DNA of 64,000 bases from Salinicola endophyticus (GTDB taxonomy: Bacteria; Pseudomonadota; Gammaproteobacteria; Pseudomonadales; Halomonadaceae), in assembly GCF_040536835.1 (NCBI RefSeq), contig NZ_CP159578.1, positions 310,001 to 374,000 on the forward strand, read 5' to 3'. This document shows, piece after piece, positions 19,478 through 32,269 of this stretch. Each line of letters begins with the position of its first letter. Positions within the stretch are counted from its first letter, which is position 1. Position numbers and translations under genes: made by a program. The notes below the pieces were generated by a model that worked only from the letters and a program-made list of their open reading frames with translations, did not search any database and had not been told where the DNA came from.

Positions 19478-20068
19478 TCAGAATCCGACCAGGGCGCCCG
19501 GCAGACCGGCGGCGCGAGCGAGCGCGCCGACCAGCAGGCTGTCGAGCAGGTTGATGGCGATGAAGACCACGATAGGCGACAGATCGATCATGCCCAGCGG
19601 CGGGATGACCCGGCGCACCGGTGCCATGATCGGCTCGACGATCTGCATCACCAGCAGCGCGCCGGGATGGCTCGCGCGCGGGGCCACCCAGCTCAGGATG
19701 ATCATGATGATCAGGGCGAAGAAGTAGATCTTCAGAATGGCGTTGAGCACCCCGGCGATGGACGCGAGCAGGATGCCCTGCAGTGGCGGCATGCCGAAGC
19801 CGGCGAACTGGAAGATGGCGATGATCACGATCGCCTTGAGCAGAAAACCGGCGAACAGGGTGGCGATGTCGATACGCCCGAGCGGGCGCAGGAACTTCTG
19901 CAGCGGCGCCACCACCGGCTGGGTCGCCTTGACGATCCCCTGGCTCATGGGGTTGTAGTAGTCCGCCTGCGAGAACTGCAGCAAGAAGCGCAGCATGAGG
20001 ACGAAGAGGTAGATGCTGGCGAGGCTGTTGACCAGCATCAGACCGGCGCTTCCGAGATGACTGCCCAT
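19478..20068 (-). CDS. yggT: YggT family integral membrane protein
   Basis: A 196-residue membrane protein with two copies of the YggT unit, each a hydrophobic helix pair followed by PxxxP-type segments (QPVVAPLQKFLRP and EPIMAPVRRVIPP). The function is not firmly known; the family has been tied to osmotic or salt-shock survival and to cell-division or plastid-type membrane processes in other organisms. It lies 28 bases after proC on the same strand, in the common yggS-proC-yggT order. Confidence 0.9.
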   Translation of the reverse strand: MGSHLGSAGLMLVNSLASIYLFVLMLRFLLQFSQADYYNPMSQGIVKATQPVVAPLQKFLRPLGRIDIATLFAGFLLKAIVIIAIFQFAGFGMPPLQGILLASIAGVLNAILKIYFFALIIMIILSWVAPRASHPGALLVMQIVEPIMAPVRRVIPPLGMIDLSPIVVFIAINLLDSLLVGALARAAGLPGALVGF

Positions 20069-20096
20069 CGAATGATCTCCTAGTGATTCGGCAACT

Positions 20097-20936
20097 TCAG
20101 TTCTGGCTCAGTTCGCGTGACAGCTCGCGGGCGCGCTCTGCGGCGGCCTCGGCGGCGGTGGCCACGATGCGTGCGAGCTCGGCATCCTGGAAGCTCTGGA
20201 TGGCGCGCTCGGTGGTGCCATTGGGCGAGGTGACGCGGCGGCGCAGCTCGGCCGGTTCGAACTCGCTTTCGCGCGCCATCTTGGCCGCGCCATAGACTGT
20301 CTGCAGGGCCAGCCGGCGCGCGCTCTCCGGCGCCAGCCCCAGCGCGGTGCCGGCGGCTTCCAGCGACTCCATGAACAGGAAGCAGTAGGCCGGGCCGCTG
20401 CCGGAGACGGCGGTCACGGCATCGATCTGCGCCTCCTCCTCGACCCACTCGACCAGTCCCACCGCCCCCAGCAGTTCGCTCGCCAGACTGCGCTGGGCGG
20501 CGTCGACGCGGGCGTTGGCGTAGAGGCCGCTGGCGCCGGCGCCGACCAGTGACGGGGTGTTGGGCATGCAGCGTATCACGGCCAGCTCGCCGCCCAGCCA
20601 CTGCTCCAGCGTGGCCGCCTCGAGCCCGGCGGCCACCGATACGATCAGCGGGCGGCGCGCTTGCACCGCGTCACGCAGGGATAGACACAGCTCGCGCATC
20701 ATCTGCGGCTTGACCGCGAGCACCACCACGTCGGCCGTGGCGACGGCGGCGAGGTTGTCACGGGTGGTGTGGACCGGGTACTGCGCGGCGATGGCGTCGA
20801 GGCGCTCCTGGCTGCGCGAGGTGGCGGTGATGGCGGCGGCCGGATAGCCGCTGTCGAGCATGCCGCCGAAGATGGCGCTGGCCATGTTGCCGGCACCGAT
20901 GAAGGTGATGTGGCTGGCCTGGGATGAGTCGGTCAT
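20097..20936 (-). CDS. proC: Pyrroline-5-carboxylate reductase
   Basis: ProC reduces pyrroline-5-carboxylate to proline with NAD(P)H. The protein has 279 residues from the ATG at 20934-20936. The N-terminal Rossmann motif reads ITFIGAGNMASAIFGG, and the conserved VTAVSGSGPAY block forms the C-terminal dimerisation region. The longer frame to 21068 overlaps yggS and is not credible. Proline is also a compatible solute in halophiles, but this gene is a general housekeeping enzyme. Confidence 0.96.
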   Translation of the reverse strand: MTDSSQASHITFIGAGNMASAIFGGMLDSGYPAAAITATSRSQERLDAIAAQYPVHTTRDNLAAVATADVVVLAVKPQMMRELCLSLRDAVQARRPLIVSVAAGLEAATLEQWLGGELAVIRCMPNTPSLVGAGASGLYANARVDAAQRSLASELLGAVGLVEWVEEEAQIDAVTAVSGSGPAYCFLFMESLEAAGTALGLAPESARRLALQTVYGAAKMARESEFEPAELRRRVTSPNGTTERAIQSFQDAELARIVATAAEAAAERARELSRELSQN

Positions 20937-20973
20937 GACGAAATCCTGTATCGCAGCGAAGAAAAGGGTGGCC

Positions 20974-21690
20974 TCACGGCCGGGCGCCGGCGGGAGGGCG
21001 GCTGCCGAAGAGGGCGGTACCCAGGCGTACCAGCGTGGCGCCTTCGGCGACGGCAGCCTCGAGGTCACCGCTCATGCCCATCGACAGGGTGTCCAGCGGC
21101 GCCTCGGGGAAGCGGCTGCGCAGCGCCTCGAAGGCCTCGCGCACGGCGCGGAAGGCCTCGCGCTGACGGGCCGGGTCGTCGCTCGGCGCCGGCAGCGCCA
21201 TCAATCCACGCAGGCGCAGATTGGGCAGCGCCAGCAGCGCCTCGGCCAGGGCCGGCAGCGCCTCGACGTCGACGCCGGCCTTGCTCGCCTCGCCGCTGAC
21301 ATTGAGCTGCAGACAGACATTGAGCGGGGCGAGCGTCGGCGGGCGCTGGTCCGACAGCCGGCGCGCGATCTTCTCGCGCTCGACGCTGTGGACCCAGGCG
21401 AAGTGCTCGGCGACGTCACGGGTCTTGTTCGACTGCAGGGCGCCGATGAAATGCCACTCGATATCGTCGAGCGCGGCCAGTTGGGCCTGCTTCTCCAGCG
21501 CCTCCTGCAGGTAGTTCTCGCCGAACGCGCGTTGACCGGCGTCATATGCCTGACGCAGCATGACAGCAGGCTTGGTCTTGCTGACGGCCAGGATACGGGC
21601 CGCCTGCGCGGGGCGTCCTGCGGCCTGCAGGGCGGTCTGCAGACGCTGGTTGGCCGCGTGAAGGGACTGGGGCACCGACGCTTCTGGCAT
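20974..21690 (-). CDS. yggS: PLP homeostasis protein YggS
   Basis: A 238-residue alanine-racemase-like TIM barrel without the second domain. It binds pyridoxal phosphate through the Lys in ILAVSKTKP near the N terminus and helps keep vitamin B6 and amino acid pools balanced. FGENYLQEALEK, EWHFIGALQSNKT and SMGMSGDLEAAV are typical. The start at 21688-21690 is used. It is transcribed divergently from pilT, whose ATG is only 40 bases away, so the promoters overlap closely. Confidence 0.95.
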   Translation of the reverse strand: MPEASVPQSLHAANQRLQTALQAAGRPAQAARILAVSKTKPAVMLRQAYDAGQRAFGENYLQEALEKQAQLAALDDIEWHFIGALQSNKTRDVAEHFAWVHSVEREKIARRLSDQRPPTLAPLNVCLQLNVSGEASKAGVDVEALPALAEALLALPNLRLRGLMALPAPSDDPARQREAFRAVREAFEALRSRFPEAPLDTLSMGMSGDLEAAVAEGATLVRLGTALFGSRPPAGARP

Positions 21691-21730
21691 ACTAGACAGC
21701 GACCTTATGCAGGGGATCGTATAAAAGCCC

Positions 21731-22771
21731 ATGGATATTACCGAACTGCTGGCGTTCTCGGCAAAGCAAGACGCCTCGGACCTGCACCTCTCGGCGGGTC
21801 TGCCGCCGATGATTCGCGTCGATGGCGACATGCGGCGCCTCAATGTGCCAGCGCTCGACGATAGCCAGGTTCGGCGGCTTATCTACGATGTGATGAACGA
21901 TCGTCAGCGGCGCGACTTCGAGGCCGATCTGGAAGCCGATTTCTCGTTCGAGGTGAACGGGGTCGCTCGCTTCCGGGTCAATGTCTTCACCCAGGGGCGC
22001 GGTGCCGGCGCGGTGTTCCGAGTCATTCCCAGCCTCGTGCGCTCGCTCGAGGAGCTCGATCTGGGCGAGGTGTTCCGCCGCCTGGCGATGCTGCCGCGGG
22101 GCCTGGTGCTGGTCACCGGCCCGACCGGTTCGGGCAAGAGCACCACGCTGGCGGCGATGATCGACTACATCAACAGTCACCGCCAGGAGCATATTCTCAC
22201 CATCGAGGACCCGATCGAGTTCGTCCACCAGAGCAAGCGCTGTCTGATCAACCAGCGTGAGGTGCATCGTGACACCAAGGGTTTCGCGCCAGCGCTACGC
22301 TCGGCGCTGCGCGAGGACCCCGATGTGATCCTGGTCGGAGAGCTGCGTGACCTGGAGACGGTGCGTCTGGCGCTGACCGCCGCCGAGACCGGGCATCTGG
22401 TCTTCGCCACCCTGCACACGACCTCGGCGGCCAAGACCATCGATCGCATCATCGATGTCTTCCCCGGAGAGGAGAAGGGTATGGTGCGGTCGATGCTGTC
22501 TGAGTCACTGCAGGGCGTGATCTCGCAGACGCTGCTCAAGCGTGCAGGTGAGGGTGGGGGGCGTGTCGCGGCGCACGAGATCCTCGTCGCCAACTCGGCG
22601 ATCCGCAATCTGATCCGCGAAGGCAAGGTGGCACAGATGTACTCGGCGATGCAGACCGGCGGCAATCTGGGCATGCAGACCCTGGATACGGCGCTCGCCC
22701 GACTGATCGCCGATGGCGTGGTGTCGCGTCAGGAGGCACAGGCCAAATCCCGAGGGGGATTCGAGGGCTAA
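21731..22771 (+). CDS. pilT: Type IV pilus retraction ATPase PilT
   Basis: PilT is the hexameric cytoplasmic ATPase that disassembles type IV pili and powers twitching. The 346-residue product has the N-terminal PAS-like domain, Walker A GPTGSGKST at about residues 130-138, the Asp box EDPIEFVH, Walker B in DPDVILVGELRD, the His box TGHLVFATLHT and the PilT-specific AIRNLIREGK. No pilus structural genes are nearby. Confidence 0.97.
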   Translation: MDITELLAFSAKQDASDLHLSAGLPPMIRVDGDMRRLNVPALDDSQVRRLIYDVMNDRQRRDFEADLEADFSFEVNGVARFRVNVFTQGRGAGAVFRVIPSLVRSLEELDLGEVFRRLAMLPRGLVLVTGPTGSGKSTTLAAMIDYINSHRQEHILTIEDPIEFVHQSKRCLINQREVHRDTKGFAPALRSALREDPDVILVGELRDLETVRLALTAAETGHLVFATLHTTSAAKTIDRIIDVFPGEEKGMVRSMLSESLQGVISQTLLKRAGEGGGRVAAHEILVANSAIRNLIREGKVAQMYSAMQTGGNLGMQTLDTALARLIADGVVSRQEAQAKSRGGFEG

Positions 22772-22814
22772 TGCCGTAGGTCACCGCTATCGCTGCCCGG
22801 TGAGCGGGCCGAGC

Positions 22815-22850
22815 GCGACGGGGCCCCGGGCCTGTCGCAGCCGTTTTTTC
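22815..22850 (+). terminator. Possible terminator between pilT and pilU
   Basis: GCGAC and GTCGC, enclosing a G+C-rich inner pairing, form an imperfect hairpin followed a few bases later by six Ts. Given pilT-pilU co-transcription in relatives, it may act only partially. Confidence 0.35.
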
Positions 22851-22864
22851 GTTCAGGACTCGTC

Positions 22865-24004
22865 ATGACGCCGCACCAATGGTTTGAACAGCTTCTCGAT
22901 ATCATGATTGCCAAGCAGGCCTCTGACCTGCTGATTTCCACCGGCGCGCCGCCTTGTCTCAAGCTCGACGGCAAGCTGGTCGCGCTGGGTGATGTGCCGC
23001 TGCGACCCGAACAGGTGCGTGAGCTGGTGGCGACCACGCTGCCCCAGGGAGGGCGCGAGGATTTCGAGCGCGAGCGCGAGGCCAACTTTGCGCTCAGCCT
23101 GAGCGGCAAGGGGCGGTTCCGGGTCAGCGCCTTCTTCCAGCGCAGCCAGCAGGCGATGGTGGTGCGCCGCATCGCCTATGACATCCCGGCACTCGAGAGT
23201 CTGGGGCTACCCGAGGCGGTGGCCTCGCTGCCGACCATCCGACGCGGTTTGGTACTGGTGGTCGGGGGAACCGGCAGCGGCAAGTCGACCACCCTGGCGT
23301 CGATGATCCAGCACCGCAACCGCACCAGCGGCGGACATATCATCTGCATCGAAGACCCGATCGAGTACATGCATCCGCATCAGCGCGGGATTATCAATCA
23401 GCGCGAGGTGGGCATCGACACCGAGTCCTACGAGATCGGACTCAGGAATGCGCTGCGTCAGGCGCCGGACGTGATCGTGATCGGTGAGATCCGCAGCCGC
23501 GACACCATGGAGCTGGCGCTCGCCTTCGCCGAGACCGGGCATCTGTGTCTCGCCACGCTCCACGCCAACAATGCCGACCAGGCGGTGGAGCGGATCCTCA
23601 ATCTGTTCCCGGCCGAGCGCCATGACCAGATATGGATGGATCTGTCGCTCAACCTGCGCGCGGTCGTGGCCCAGCAGCTGCTGCCGCGGCGCGATGGCGA
23701 GGGGCGCTGTCTGGCCACCGAAGTGATGCTGCAGTCGCCGCTGATCAGTGAGCTGATCCGGCGTGGCGAGATCAGTGAACTCAAGCCGCTGATTCGGCGC
23801 TCGCGGGAGCTGGGCATGCAGACCTTCGACCAGTCGCTCTACGCTCTCTATAGCCAGGGCCTGATCGGCGAGCACGTTGCGCTGTCGCACGCCGACTCCG
23901 CCAACGATCTGCGCATGCTGATCAAGTATGGCGAGGCCGGCGCATCGGGTGAGGTCGGCGGCGAGGCTGGAGAAGGCCAGTTCACTCTGGCCGATGACGA
24001 CTGA
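22865..24004 (+). CDS. pilU: Type IV pilus retraction ATPase PilU
   Basis: PilU is the accessory retraction ATPase that works with PilT. The 379-residue product has Walker A GGTGSGKST at about residues 134-142, EDPIEYMHPHQRGIINQREVG, Walker B DVIVIGEIRS and TGHLCLATLHANN. It extends beyond PilT with an acidic, Gly/Glu-rich C-terminal tail (after about residue 350). It lies 93 bases after pilT on the same strand. Confidence 0.95.
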   Translation: MTPHQWFEQLLDIMIAKQASDLLISTGAPPCLKLDGKLVALGDVPLRPEQVRELVATTLPQGGREDFEREREANFALSLSGKGRFRVSAFFQRSQQAMVVRRIAYDIPALESLGLPEAVASLPTIRRGLVLVVGGTGSGKSTTLASMIQHRNRTSGGHIICIEDPIEYMHPHQRGIINQREVGIDTESYEIGLRNALRQAPDVIVIGEIRSRDTMELALAFAETGHLCLATLHANNADQAVERILNLFPAERHDQIWMDLSLNLRAVVAQQLLPRRDGEGRCLATEVMLQSPLISELIRRGEISELKPLIRRSRELGMQTFDQSLYALYSQGLIGEHVALSHADSANDLRMLIKYGEAGASGEVGGEAGEGQFTLADDD

Positions 24005-24096
24005 ACCACCGCCGGCCGCGGCTCAACGGCGCCTAGGAGTCATGCTACTATTGCCGCCTTTCAAGACCGATAGCGTTTGGAGTGGAGACGGATACG

Positions 24097-25296
24097 ATGA
24101 GCGAGGTCGCCGAGGCGCTGGCACTGATCAAGCGGGGCACGCAGGAAATCCTGGTCGAGGAGGAGCTGGTCAAGAAGCTTGAGTCGGGCCGCAAGCTGCG
24201 TATCAAGGCCGGATTCGACCCCACGGCACCCGACCTGCACCTGGGGCACAGCGTGCTGCTGACCAAGATGCGCCAGTTCCAGGACCTGGGTCATGAAGTG
24301 ATCTTCCTCATCGGTGACTTCACCGGACGTATCGGCGACCCCACCGGCAAGAACGTCACCCGCAAGCCGCTCACCGAAGAGGAGGTCAAGGCCAACGCTC
24401 AGACCTACCGTGAGCAGGTGTTCAAGATCCTCGATCCGGCCAAGACCGAGGTGCGCTTCAACGCCGAGTGGTTCGGCCAGATGTCGGCGGCGGACATGAT
24501 CGAACTCGCCGCCCAGAGCACCGTGGCGCGCATGCTCGAGCGCGACGACTTCGAGAAGCGCTACCGCGCAGGGCAGTCGATCTCGATCCACGAGTTTCTC
24601 TATCCTCTGGTCCAGGGCTACGATTCGGTCGCTCTCGAGGCGGACGTCGAGCTCGGCGGCACCGATCAGAAGTTCAATCTGCTGATGGGACGCGAGATCC
24701 AGAAGCACTTCGGTCGCGAGCCGCAGGTGGTCATCACCATGCCGCTGCTCGAAGGGCTGGATGGCGTCAACAAGATGTCCAAGTCGCTCAACAACTATGT
24801 CGGCGTGGACGACGCACCCGGGGTGATGTTCAACAAGCTGGTGTCGATGCCCGACAGCCTGATGTGGCGCTACTTCGAACTGCTGTCGCTGAAGTCCAAC
24901 GACGAGATCGAGGCGATTCGCCGCGACATCGAGCAGGGGGCCAATCCGCGCGACATCAAGATGACCCTGGCGCGTGAACTGATCGCGCGCTACCACGGCG
25001 ACGAGGCAGCGGCCAATGCCCACCGGTCCGCCGGCAACCAGCTGGCGGACGGCGAGCTGCCCGAAGACCTGCCCGAGGTCGAGGTGAGCTTCGACGGCGT
25101 AGCCGAGGCCCCGATCGCCGCCGTGCTCAACCGCGCCGACCTGGCCACCAACAGCGCCCAGGCCAAGGATATGCTCAAGAACGGTCGGGTGAAGGTCGAT
25201 GGCGAGGTGGTTGCGCCGAGTGCCCTGCTGGCCACCGGCAAGAGTTACATCATTCAGGCCGGCAAGAAGCGCTACGCCCGCGTCACGCTCGGCTGA
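24097..25296 (+). CDS. tyrS: Tyrosyl-tRNA synthetase
   Basis: Class I synthetase charging tRNA-Tyr. The 399-residue product has HLGHS at residues 48-52, KMSKS at 226-230 and a C-terminal S4 RNA-binding domain ([19 protein letters not shown]). It resembles the second bacterial TyrRS group rather than E. coli TyrS. The ATG at 24097 with GGAG nine bases upstream is preferred to a GTG five codons earlier. A tRNA-Tyr gene is present at 33403. tyrS immediately before an rRNA operon is also seen in pseudomonads. Confidence 0.96.
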   Translation: MSEVAEALALIKRGTQEILVEEELVKKLESGRKLRIKAGFDPTAPDLHLGHSVLLTKMRQFQDLGHEVIFLIGDFTGRIGDPTGKNVTRKPLTEEEVKANAQTYREQVFKILDPAKTEVRFNAEWFGQMSAADMIELAAQSTVARMLERDDFEKRYRAGQSISIHEFLYPLVQGYDSVALEADVELGGTDQKFNLLMGREIQKHFGREPQVVITMPLLEGLDGVNKMSKSLNNYVGVDDAPGVMFNKLVSMPDSLMWRYFELLSLKSNDEIEAIRRDIEQGANPRDIKMTLARELIARYHGDEAAANAHRSAGNQLADGELPEDLPEVEVSFDGVAEAPIAAVLNRADLATNSAQAKDMLKNGRVKVDGEVVAPSALLATGKSYIIQAGKKRYARVTLG

Positions 25297-25315
25297 GCGT
25301 CTTCGCTGAATCCCG

Positions 25316-25347
25316 ATAACGCCCGCCCTGCGCGGGCGTTATGCGTT
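25316..25347 (+). terminator. Terminator after tyrS
   Basis: ATAACGCCCGC and GCGGGCGTTAT form an 11-bp stem with a CCTGC loop, followed by a short T-rich stretch (GCGTTT). Confidence 0.7.
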
Positions 25348-25396
25348 TCGGGAGGAGCGTGCTGGACCGCTCGGTCAACTTTTTCGACATTCCCCC

Positions 25397-25425
25397 TTGC
25401 CAAGTCCGGGGTAGATCCGTAAAGT
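25397..25425 (+). promoter_or_regulatory. rRNA operon promoter P1
   Basis: TTGCCA-N17-TAAAGT with a G+C-containing discriminator. It is the furthest upstream of three tandem promoters. Confidence 0.65.
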
Positions 25426-25479
25426 ACGCATCCGCTGACGCCGAGACAGGTTCTCGGGGTTGGTGGAAAAGCTAGCTAA

Positions 25480-25535
25480 GCTGTTGAAAAGATTGAAAAA
25501 AATCGATTGACACTTAGCCGCGGAGGTAGCAGAAT
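25480..25535 (+). promoter_or_regulatory. rRNA operon promoter P2 with UP-like A tract
   Basis: TTGACA (25507-25512), a 17-base spacer and CAGAAT (25530-25535). The discriminator that follows is very G+C rich (ACGCGCC), as in stringently controlled promoters. A-rich sequence with runs of four and seven As lies directly upstream, resembling an UP element. Confidence 0.8.
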
Positions 25536-25606
25536 ACGCGCCTCGCTTTTCCAGGATCGGTTCTCAGGCGGCAACGTGAACCGGGCAAGGGTCGACAAGA
25601 AAGACG

Positions 25607-25634
25607 TTGACATCTTCGCCAAGATCCTTAAAAT
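25607..25634 (+). promoter_or_regulatory. rRNA operon promoter P3
   Basis: TTGACA (25607-25612), a 16-base spacer and TAAAAT (25629-25634), followed by ACGCCTC. It is the strongest match of the three. Confidence 0.82.
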
Positions 25635-25745
25635 ACGCCTCTCCTTACGGCGACCCAGAAAGCAAGCGCTGACAAGCACTTGAGTCACTTTCGGGTCACG
25701 GCAGAAGGCTCGACACTCTGCGTGAGACGAGACTTCAAGTAAGGA

Positions 25746-25756
25746 CGCTCTTTAAC
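25746..25756 (+). promoter_or_regulatory. boxA antitermination site before 16S rRNA
   Basis: GCTCTTTAACA matches the rRNA boxA core bound by NusB/NusE. Confidence 0.88.
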
Positions 25757-25758
25757 AA

Positions 25759-25775
25759 TCGATCAGGTAATTGAT
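25759..25775 (+). other. 5' arm of the 16S processing stem
   Basis: This 17-base sequence is the exact complement of 27491-27507, on the other side of 16S. Together they form the long stem cut by RNase III. Confidence 0.9.
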
Positions 25776-25917
25776 GTGGGCGCTTGTCTTGCGTGACGCC
25801 AGTCACAGCATATCAAGGCAAGCGACTCGTCTAAGATTCGTTTGACCTTGAACCAAGTTTGGTCCGCTTCGCTTCTTCTGTCTTCGGGCAGAGAAGAGGT
25901 AAGGACTATCAGACTTT

Positions 25918-27457
<1,540 letters not shown>

Positions 27458-27490
27458 AACGATTAGCGGATCGCGAGATAAGCGCTCACA

Positions 27491-27507
27491 ATCAATTACC
27501 TGATCGA
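27491..27507 (+). other. 3' arm of the 16S processing stem
   Basis: Perfect complement of 25759-25775, placed just after the 16S 3' end. Confidence 0.9.
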
Positions 27508-27526
27508 CCAAGAGCAATGACTGTTT

Positions 27527-27603
<77 letters not shown>

Positions 27604-27706
27604 AATTTACGCCATGACCGCGTTGTTTCCCGGCTCGCATAGCAGGCTATGCGTCACCGTGAAACGCCTTGTCATGACGAAAATTATCCAGATAGCTGGA
27701 TTATCT

Positions 27707-27782
27707 GGGGCCATAGCTCAGCTGGGAGAGCGCCTGCCTTGCACGCAGGAGGTCAGCGGTTCGATCCCGCTTGGCTCCACCA
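27707..27782 (+). tRNA. tRNA-Ala (anticodon TGC)
   Basis: A 76-base cloverleaf with acceptor GGGGCCA/TGGCTCC (one G-U pair), anticodon loop CTTGCAC and an encoded CCA. It is the second spacer tRNA. Confidence 0.97.
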
Positions 27783-27886
27783 AATCTTTCCCCGTTGGCA
27801 CACGCCACACAGTCACCAAGTTCTAAGCCATCCGCTTCGTCGCTAACACTGCGACCGAGTCGATCGCTTAGAGCTTCTGCTCTAAA

Positions 27887-27898
27887 CGCTCTTTAACA
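27887..27898 (+). promoter_or_regulatory. boxA antitermination site before 23S rRNA
   Basis: CGCTCTTTAACA repeats the boxA sequence found before 16S. Confidence 0.85.
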
Positions 27899-27901
27899 AT
27901 G

Positions 27902-27914
27902 TGGATCATGCTGA
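27902..27914 (+). other. 5' arm of the 23S processing stem
   Basis: TGGATCATGCTGA is the exact complement of 30969-30981 downstream of 23S. Pairing continues inward with GATACGTCT and TATCCGGCAATTGTCG (one mismatch to the 3' side). Confidence 0.85.
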
Positions 27915-28011
27915 CAGTTCTTCTCGCAAGAGAGGAACGAAAAGTGATACGTCTCAAGCGTATCCGGCAATTGTCGTTGTGATCGCGCGACCAGACTCCT
28001 TCGGGTTATAT

Positions 28012-30900
<2,889 letters not shown>

Positions 30901-30968
30901 ATAACCCCAAGGGGTCTGGGTCGGGCGATCACATCGCGACAATGGCCGGATAGGCAAGAGACGTATCA

Positions 30969-30981
30969 TCAGCATGATCCA
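30969..30981 (+). other. 3' arm of the 23S processing stem
   Basis: TCAGCATGATCCA pairs with 27902-27914. Confidence 0.85.
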
Positions 30982-31043
30982 GATTGGTCGATGTGAAGCC
31001 GGTGCGTGAAAGCGCGTCACATGGTTCATGTCGACGTCAGTTT

Positions 31044-31162
31044 TGCCTGACGACCATAGCGAGTGGGAACCACCTGATTCCATGCCGAACTCAGAAGTGA
31101 AACCGCTTAGCGCCGATGGTAGTGTGGGGTCTCCCCATGTGAGAGTAGGTCATCGTCAGGCA
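31044..31162 (+). rRNA. rrf: 5S ribosomal RNA
   Basis: A 119-base RNA with terminal helix TGCCTGACG/CGTCAGGCA and the conserved CCATGCCGAACTCAGAAGTGAAA region. Confidence 0.97.
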
Positions 31163-31170
31163 CCTATACC

Positions 31171-31205
31171 GAACCCCCGGCTCATGCCGGGGGTTCATTC
31201 GTTTT
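31171..31205 (+). terminator. First rRNA operon terminator
   Basis: GAACCCCCGGC and GCCGGGGGTTC form an 11-bp stem with loop TCAT, followed by ATTCGTTTT. Confidence 0.9.
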
Positions 31206-31264
31206 GGGGTCTCTCCCTGGAGAGTAGCGGAGCGCCGCCCGGGTCCTAATCAGGCATCGATACC
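31205..31264 (+). pseudogene. Remnant of a duplicated 5S rRNA 3' end
   Basis: TGGGGTCTC, GAGAGTAG, TCAGGCA and TACCGAACCCC occur in the same order here as at the 5S 3' end and its terminator (31135-31175), with insertions and changes between them. The likely source is a second 5S gene lost by deletion. Only the 3' part is recognisable. Confidence 0.6.
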
Positions 31265-31303
31265 GAACCCCAGTCTCGATAGAGACTGGGGTTCACTCGT
31301 TTC
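31265..31303 (+). terminator. Second rRNA operon terminator
   Basis: GAACCCCAGTCTC and GAGACTGGGGTTC form a 13-bp stem with loop GATA, followed by ACTCGTTT. It is similar in layout to the first terminator. Confidence 0.88.
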
Positions 31304-31612
31304 TGGGACCTGAATCCTTCGAAACCTTTCCCCGCTACGCGGCCCAGGCCCGCTGCTCTTAACTTATCCCCACCCCCTTTATCGAGAGCCCGCAGTGACC
31401 GCCTGTGGATAGTTGGCCGGTGTCCTGCCTGTGCTCCGTCTCTGCCTCGTCTGGCATGACGCATCGAGACGTTGATACATCGATGCACGTGATAGTCGCC
31501 TTCGGCGCATTCGATTAGCCCGCTAACAGTGACGCCCCCATACTGTCATCAACGGTTGAGGCCAAGACCCAACCCTCGAATCGATAGACCCGACAGTCAT
31601 TGGAGGTTCACC
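31304..31612. other. Gene-free spacer after the rRNA operon
   Basis: No gene was recognised. GCATCGA and TCGATGC (about 31458-31483) form an inverted repeat. GGAGG at 31602-31606 is the ribosome binding site of the following gene. No clear promoter was assigned. Confidence 0.4.
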
Positions 31613-31978
31613 ATGAAAACTCGTCTTCTTACCGCTATCGCTCTGATCGTCGCCCTGCCGGCCGTGGCCCAGGCCAACAGCGCCGCTGAGAAAGCTGCCT
31701 TCGCCTCGCTGCACCAGCCGCTGAATACCCAGGTGGTCAGCGACTATCAGGCGCTGCCGACCCGCTACAGCGTCGATACGGTCAGCGGTGGTCACAGCAC
31801 CGCTGCCAATCAGGCCCTGGTTCAGGTCGCCGAGCAGACCCAGCGCGGCACCCATCTGCGCGCCGGTGACGCCGACCTGGTCGGCCAGGGGCAGAGTGTC
31901 GCCGCCGCCCAGGCGCTGCAGAACGTCAACGCTGGCCATCAGGGCAGCGTCGAGGTGAGCTTCGCCAGCCTCGACTGA
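31613..31978 (+). CDS. Small secreted protein of unknown function
   Basis: I do not recognise this family. The 121-residue product begins with a clean Sec signal peptide (MKTRLLTAIALIVALPAVAQA, cleavage expected after residue 21). The mature part of about 100 residues is rich in Ala, Gln, Ser and Val, has no Cys and no further membrane segment, so it is probably a soluble periplasmic or secreted protein. The start at 31613 has TGGAGGT a few bases upstream; earlier in-frame starts would bury the signal peptide. It is monocistronic, between the rRNA terminators and its own terminator, a place where no gene is expected in the conserved tyrS-rrn-birA order. Confidence 0.82.
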   Translation: MKTRLLTAIALIVALPAVAQANSAAEKAAFASLHQPLNTQVVSDYQALPTRYSVDTVSGGHSTAANQALVQVAEQTQRGTHLRAGDADLVGQGQSVAAAQALQNVNAGHQGSVEVSFASLD

Positions 31979-31993
31979 GGACCGCTGAGCCCC

Positions 31994-32017
31994 GGCACGA
32001 GTCGCGCTCGTGCCTTT
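31994..32017 (+). terminator. Probable terminator after the secreted protein gene
   Basis: GGCACGAG and CTCGTGCC form an 8-bp stem with loop TCGCG, followed by TTT. Confidence 0.55.
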
Positions 32018-32126
32018 CCCAGCAGACATATCGTAAACAAGGCGCCACGGACAGAGACGCTTCTCTCAGGAGGCGCTTCTCTCAAAACATCCGGAGCCGC
32101 GAGCGCCAGACCCCACACCTCCACTT

Positions 32127-32156
32127 CCCCGGCCCGCCCCCGCGCCGGGGCTTTTT
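32127..32156 (+). terminator. Second terminator upstream of birA
   Basis: CCCCGGC and GCCGGGG form a 7-bp stem with a 10-base loop, followed by CTTTTTG. A repeat of CGCTTCTCTCA lies just upstream (about 32058-32090). Confidence 0.6.
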
Positions 32157-32213
32157 GTGTGTAAGGGATCGGTGGGGCGGGTGGCGGTGGGCGGACTGCG
32201 GCAGCAAGGTCCG

Positions 32214-32243
32214 TTAACGGTGGGCGAGCGATTTCGTTAGAAT
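32214..32243 (+). promoter_or_regulatory. Candidate birA promoter
   Basis: TTAACG-N18-TAGAAT, about 27 bases before the birA ATG. Confidence 0.5.
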
Positions 32244-32269
32244 GCTCTCTTTTACGCTGGACGATCGGT

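Noticed and set aside
31246-31488. 80-codon minus-strand frame after the rRNA operon
   Set aside because: It overlaps the second rRNA terminator and has no family features or ribosome binding site.
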